Origin: Paractinoplanes atraurantiacus
Lineage (GTDB): Bacteria; Actinomycetota; Actinomycetes; Mycobacteriales; Micromonosporaceae
Direction of reading: 5' to 3'
Assembly (NCBI RefSeq): GCF_900215205.1
Contig: NZ_OBDY01000001.1
Location: forward strand, 368,786-432,785
Length of the DNA stretch: 64,000 nt
The translations under genes and the position numbers were made by a program. Below, piece after piece: positions 60,311-64,000 of this stretch. Below the pieces are notes generated by a model. It saw only the letters and a list, made by a program, of their open reading frames with translations. It did no database searches and was not told the origin of the DNA. The number at the start of each line of letters is the position of its first letter. Within the stretch, counting starts at the first letter, position 1.

Positions 60311-61585
60311 ATGCTGCGCTCTCTCTACTCGGGCATCAGTGGCCTGCACGCCCACCAGATGATGATGGACGTCACCGGTAACAACATCGCCAACGTCAAC
60401 ACCGTCGGCTACAAGGCCAGCTCCGTGCAGTTCCAGGACACGCTGAGCCAGATGGTCGGCGCCGCCGGCTCGCCTCAGGACGGCATGGCCGGCACCAACC
60501 CGGCCCAGGTCGGCCTGGGTGTCCGCAACGCCGGCATCACCTCGAACTTCAGCCAGGGATCGGCGCAGACCACCGGCAAGGCCGGCGACATGATGATCCA
60601 GGGCGACGGCTTCTTCATCACCCGCCGCGGCCAGGAGGAGCTCTACACCCGGGCCGGCTCGTTCTTCTTCGACGCCAACGGCACGCTGTCCACCGCTACC
60701 GGTGAGCCTGTGCAGGGATGGACCGCCGAGGACGGTGTGGTCAACACGGCCGGCAAGCCCGGCGACATCAAGATGCCGCTCGGCCAGAGCATCGACCCGA
60801 AGGTGACCGACAAGATCGAGATGAAGGGCAACCTGACCTTCGACGTGCCCGACGATGTCACCGCCGTCGCGGACATGGATCCCATCGAGATCCCGTTCAA
60901 GGCGTTCGACAAGTTCGGCTCCCCGGTCAGCCTCTCGGCGTACTTCAAGCGCACTTCCGAGAAGGGCGTGGATCCCGGCACGTACGACGTCAGTGTGGGT
61001 CTGTCCGGTGACGCCGCCAACGCCAAGCCGATGACCGAGAACGGGGGCGAGCTCACTTTCACCGCGGGCAAGCTCGACCCGGCCGACACGAAGCTGTCGT
61101 TCGCCGGCCTCTCCGACCTCAACAGCAACCTCAGTGACGAGCTCACCATCGACGGCGCCGATCTGACCATGTTCCACGGCCTCACCGAGGCCCGGGTCTC
61201 CGACTCGAACGGCAACGCGGCCGGCACGCTGGCCTCGCTGTCGTACACCGTGTCGGACACGGGGCAGATCATCGGCGCGTTCAGCAACGGCCAGAAGAAG
61301 ATCCTCGGCCAGGTCGCCCTGGCCACCTTCAAGAACGTGAACGGTCTCGAGAAGACCGGTGACTCGATGTACCGCTCGACCGTCAACTCGGGCCTGGCCC
61401 AGGTCGGCACGCCCACCAGCTCCGGCCTCGGCCAGGTGATCAGTGGCGCCGTCGAGATGTCGAACGTCGACCTGGCCCAGGAGTTCACCAACCTGGTCAT
61501 CGCCCAGCGCGGCTTCCAGGCCAACTCCCGCGTCATCACGACCTCCGACGAGCTGCTCCAAGAGCTCGTCAGCATGAAGCGCTAG
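60311..61585 (+). CDS. flgE: Flagellar hook protein FlgE
   Basis: 424 aa. The rod/hook N-terminal pattern SLYSGISGLHAHQMMMDVTGNNIANVNTVGYK and the C-terminal SNVDLAQEFTNLVIAQRGFQANSRVITTSDELLQEL, which form the conserved coiled core. The central domain is variable and surface-exposed. It polymerises into the hook joint between motor and filament. It lies 27 bp after flgD. Confidence 0.95.
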   Translation: MLRSLYSGISGLHAHQMMMDVTGNNIANVNTVGYKASSVQFQDTLSQMVGAAGSPQDGMAGTNPAQVGLGVRNAGITSNFSQGSAQTTGKAGDMMIQGDGFFITRRGQEELYTRAGSFFFDANGTLSTATGEPVQGWTAEDGVVNTAGKPGDIKMPLGQSIDPKVTDKIEMKGNLTFDVPDDVTAVADMDPIEIPFKAFDKFGSPVSLSAYFKRTSEKGVDPGTYDVSVGLSGDAANAKPMTENGGELTFTAGKLDPADTKLSFAGLSDLNSNLSDELTIDGADLTMFHGLTEARVSDSNGNAAGTLASLSYTVSDTGQIIGAFSNGQKKILGQVALATFKNVNGLEKTGDSMYRSTVNSGLAQVGTPTSSGLGQVISGAVEMSNVDLAQEFTNLVIAQRGFQANSRVITTSDELLQELVSMKR

Positions 61586-61607
61586 TAGTTCGGCAGCGGT
61601 CCGGCCG

Positions 61608-61645
61608 GCGGCCGGGACAGGCACTCGAGTGCCTGTCCCGGCCGC
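61608..61645. terminator. 38-bp perfect palindrome after flgE
   Basis: From 61608 to 61645 the sequence is a perfect 38-bp palindrome with CTCGAG at its centre, followed by TTCATTTA. It starts 22 bp after the flgE stop and probably terminates flgDE transcription. The rest of the gap to flbD (61646-61778) must hold a promoter. Confidence 0.75.
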
Positions 61646-61778
61646 TTCATTTATCCGATCGGCTGCACCCGAAGCGCGACCGTATGGATCTCATCGGCAA
61701 CCGTCAGGTCGCCGAAGTACACGGTGAAGGGCCACGGAGGGTCCTACAGCCCAGGACCACACCACCACCCAAGGACGG

Positions 61779-62063
61779 ATGATCGTGATCCTCGTAACCC
61801 GCATCAACGGTGCCGTGTTCGCCCTCAACCCCGACCTGATCGAGCGCGCCGAGTGCACGCCCGACACGGTCATCACCTTGGTCGACGGCACCAAATACGT
61901 CATCGCCGAGTCAGTGCCCGAGTTCATCGATTCAGTGCGCCACTACCGCGCCTCGCTGATCTCCCAAGCTTCCCGCCTCGAGGCCCAGCCCGCGGCCGCC
62001 GCCATCCCGTCTGACGACGACCACGACGCCCAGGTGCTCACGCTGCACCGGAAGGACCGCTGA
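61779..62063 (+). CDS. flbD: FlbD family flagellar protein
   Basis: 94 aa. The FlbD pattern: IVILVTRINGAVFALNPDLIE, then TVITLVDGTKYVIAESVPEF. A small flagellar protein of uncertain mechanism, always beside motA and motB in flagellar clusters. A Gly/Asp-rich end follows. ATG 61779 with AAGGACGG just ahead. 2 bp before motA. Confidence 0.88.
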   Translation: MIVILVTRINGAVFALNPDLIERAECTPDTVITLVDGTKYVIAESVPEFIDSVRHYRASLISQASRLEAQPAAAAIPSDDDHDAQVLTLHRKDR

Positions 62064-62065
62064 AC

Positions 62066-62857
62066 ATGGATATCTCAACGATCGTCGGTGTAGTTGTTGC
62101 CCTCATCATCGTCTTCACGGTGCAGATCCTGGAGGGCGGTAACCCGGCCTCCATCATCCTGATCCCCTCGATGCTCCTGGTGTTCGGTGGAGCGCTCATG
62201 GCCGGTATGGCCGGCGGTGTCCTCAAGGACACGACGGGCATCGGCAAGAACCTCCAGAAGGCGTTCCTCGCCAAGGTCACGCCGCCGACGCAGCTGGTCG
62301 ACAGCATCGTCAAGCTGGCCGAGCGGGCCCGCCGCGAGGGCCTGCTGGCCCTGGAGGACGCGGTCAAGACGGTTGAGCACCCCTTCCTCAAGCGCGGTCT
62401 GCAGCTGGCGATCGACGGCACCGACCCGGAGGAGCTGCACGACGTCCTGCACGCCGAGATCGCGGCCAAGAAGAAGGCCGACAAGGCCGGCAAGAAGCTC
62501 TTCGAGAACATGGGCGGTTACGCCCCCACGATCGGCATCATCGGTACGGTCATGGGCCTCGTGCACGTGCTCGAGAACCTCGACAAGCCCGAGACGCTCG
62601 GCCACTCGATCGCCGCCGCGTTCGTCGCCACCCTCTGGGGTGTGCTCAGCGCCAACGTCATCTGGCTTCCGCTCGCCGCTCGTCTCGACCGCCTCAGCGG
62701 CATCGAGGCCGAGGAGATGGAACTGGTCGTCGACGGTGTCCTGGCCATTCAGGCCGGCTCCAACCCGCGCCTCGTGGCGCAGAAGCTCCGCAGCCTCCTC
62801 CCGCCGGACGAGGCCAAGAAGGCCGAGGCGGCCGCGAACACCAAGAAGGCGGCGTAA
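62066..62857 (+). CDS. motA: Flagellar stator subunit MotA
   Basis: 263 aa, four helices. Family marks: GGNPASIILIPSMLLVFGGAL, the cytoplasmic loop with ARREGLLALEDAV, and GYAPTIGIIGTVMGLVHVLENLDKP before helix 3. With MotB it forms the proton-conducting stator that drives rotation. Confidence 0.95.
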   Translation: MDISTIVGVVVALIIVFTVQILEGGNPASIILIPSMLLVFGGALMAGMAGGVLKDTTGIGKNLQKAFLAKVTPPTQLVDSIVKLAERARREGLLALEDAVKTVEHPFLKRGLQLAIDGTDPEELHDVLHAEIAAKKKADKAGKKLFENMGGYAPTIGIIGTVMGLVHVLENLDKPETLGHSIAAAFVATLWGVLSANVIWLPLAARLDRLSGIEAEEMELVVDGVLAIQAGSNPRLVAQKLRSLLPPDEAKKAEAAANTKKAA

Positions 62858-62860
62858 CGC

Positions 62861-63889
62861 ATGAGCTCAGGCGGGGGTAAGCGTAAGCAGCGTCATGAGG
62901 AGCACGAGGAGCACGTCAACCACGAGCGCTGGCTCGTGTCGTACGCCGACATGCTGACCCTCCTGTTCGTGCTCTTCGTCGTGCTCTACTCGATGAGCAG
63001 CGTCGACAACAAGAAGTTCGCCGAGCTGGCGGCGGGTCTGTCCGCCGGCTTCGGCGCGCAGAGTGTCGCGTTCTCCGGTCAGACCTCGACCCTGGACGGC
63101 GCCGGTCAGAGCACCGAGGTCGTCGCCATCGACCCGGGCGCCAACCCGGGTGACGGCAAGGCCGGCTCGTCCAACCTGACGGCCAAGCAGCAGGAGGCGG
63201 TCAAGGCGGCGATGGCCGCGGAGGACCGTTCCAAGGCTTCGAAGAACGCTCAGGCCGCCACCAAGGAGGCCGAGAACCTCAAGAAGATCGAGAACCAGAT
63301 CTCCGACGTGCTCGCAGCGCAGAAGCTGCTCGGCTCGGTCAAGTTCACCATCGACCGGCGCGGCCTGGTGGTCACGGTCCTCACCAACGACGTGGTCTTC
63401 GCCGGCAACCGGGCGGAGCTCAAGTCCGGTGGCAAGAAGATCCTGGACGCCATCGCGCCGACCCTGAAGAAGCTGCCCAACAACATCGAGGTCGACGGCA
63501 ACACCAACCAGCTCAAGGTTCAGACGTCGTACTACCCGAGCGGCTGGGAGCTCTCCGCCGCCCGTGCCTCGACCACGGTCCGCTACCTGGTCGGCAAGGG
63601 TCTGGCCAAGAACCGCATGACGGCCGTCGGCTACTCCGACACCAAGCCGCTGATCGACCCGGCCGACCCCCGGTCGATCACCATGAACCGCCGCGTCGAC
63701 ATCGTGGTCCTGACCACGCTGACCGCCGACCAGGCCGCGCTCCTGCCGGCCGCCTCCGGCTCGGACAGCAAGCTGCACACCGGCCAGACCTCGGCCCAGG
63801 CCGCGAAGGCCGCTCAGCAATCCAGCACCACGACCGAAAGCACCACTGAGTCCAGCACCAGCACCGCCACCACTACCGCACACAACTGA
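62861..63889 (+). CDS. motB: Flagellar stator subunit MotB
   Basis: 342 aa. N-terminal basic region, a single transmembrane helix with the proton-carrying Asp30 in SYADMLTLLFVLFVVLYSMS, a linker, and an OmpA-like peptidoglycan-binding domain (~190-300) with LSAARASTTVRYLV and NRRVDIVV. A Ser/Thr-rich tail (ESTTESSTSTATTT) ends it. It anchors MotA to the wall. Confidence 0.95.
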   Translation: MSSGGGKRKQRHEEHEEHVNHERWLVSYADMLTLLFVLFVVLYSMSSVDNKKFAELAAGLSAGFGAQSVAFSGQTSTLDGAGQSTEVVAIDPGANPGDGKAGSSNLTAKQQEAVKAAMAAEDRSKASKNAQAATKEAENLKKIENQISDVLAAQKLLGSVKFTIDRRGLVVTVLTNDVVFAGNRAELKSGGKKILDAIAPTLKKLPNNIEVDGNTNQLKVQTSYYPSGWELSAARASTTVRYLVGKGLAKNRMTAVGYSDTKPLIDPADPRSITMNRRVDIVVLTTLTADQAALLPAASGSDSKLHTGQTSAQAAKAAQQSSTTTESTTESSTSTATTTAHN

Positions 63890-63903
63890 GGGGGAGTTCC
63901 GAT

Positions 63904-64000
63904 ATGAGCGAGCAGACGCCGGCCGCCGAGGCGCCGAAGAAGTCCAAGAAGATGCTGATGATCATCGTGATCGCCGCAGTTGTGCTGCTGGGTGGTGGCG
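63904..64000 (+). CDS. fliL: Flagellar FliL (partial, cut by window end)
   Basis: ATG 63904, open to the end of the window (32 codons). The visible part has an Ala/Lys-rich cytoplasmic start (TPAAEAPKKSKK) and the beginning of a transmembrane helix (MLMIIVIAAVVLLGGG), the start typical of FliL, which usually follows motB. It stabilises the stator-motor link. Confidence 0.8.
   Translation, partial: MSEQTPAAEAPKKSKKMLMIIVIAAVVLLGGG

Overview
The window is very GC-rich actinobacterial DNA with GTG and TTG starts and strong third-position G/C. The best fit is a motile member of the Micromonosporaceae, Actinoplanes-like (inference). The reasons are a mycothiol synthase gene, GlnR, an HbhA/DUF2516 cluster and a GTTCACC-type PHO box, together with a full chemotaxis operon and flagellar hook/motor genes. 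Most actinobacteria lack flagella; zoospore-forming Actinoplanes have them. No rRNA, tRNA, IS element, prophage or CRISPR array was seen.

Layout, left half. 1-4161 (minus) is the N-terminal part of a giant secreted protein made of ~90-residue Ig/cadherin-like repeats. It is divergent from glpD. 4.3-13.1 kb holds housekeeping and membrane genes: glpD, DUF4031, an HD hydrolase, FUSC, a PrsW-like protease with a long repetitive tail, an MDMPI-fold protein, an AI-2E family permease and a GroES-like protein. 13.1-14.6 kb is a sulfur operon: a 25-aa Cys-rich leader peptide, a two-domain rhodanese and a DUF1416/SseC protein. 14.6-18.3 kb has an LmeA-like protein, a membrane protein, glnR and mshD. 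18.4-22.7 kb is pstSCAB behind a PHO box. 22.7-27.2 kb has a NUDIX gene and a sugar cluster (Gfo/Idh oxidoreductase, LacI, GH13 glucosidase). 27.2-30.1 kb has a methyltransferase, a MarR regulator with twin operators, and a Pit/DUF47 phosphate uptake pair behind a second PHO-like box.

Layout, right half. 30.2-36.7 kb holds a PLC-like protein, an ECF41-type sigma factor, DUF402, a DinG-type helicase, NUDIX and a low-complexity membrane protein. 36.8-41.2 kb has DsrE, a 34-aa membrane peptide coupled to a nitrobindin-like protein, Fur, YgfZ, a BKACE enzyme and an asparaginase. 41.2-43.4 kb is XRE-HbhA-DUF2516-hydrolase. 43.4-51 kb has secreted proteins, EI24, GH1 with LacI, an MDMPI protein, murB and a CAP protein. 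51.3-59.6 kb is a response regulator and then a tightly packed chemotaxis operon: cheA, cheW, an unknown gene, cheB, cheR, cheY, cheX, a second cheY and a second CheX-like gene. 59.7-64 kb is the flagellar run flgD, flgE, flbD, motA, motB, fliL (cut by the window end).

How the genes work together. Two phosphate import systems (high-affinity Pst, low-affinity Pit) appear to share PhoP-type control. The sulfur operon looks cysteine-controlled through its leader peptide. The chemotaxis and flagellar blocks together supply signalling and torque for motility. No chemoreceptor gene lies in the window. The most unusual observations are a pair of MshEN-like motifs in the CheA linker, two undescribed genes in the che operon, the Cys leader peptide, and a tiny membrane peptide fused by GTGA overlap to a haem-protein gene.
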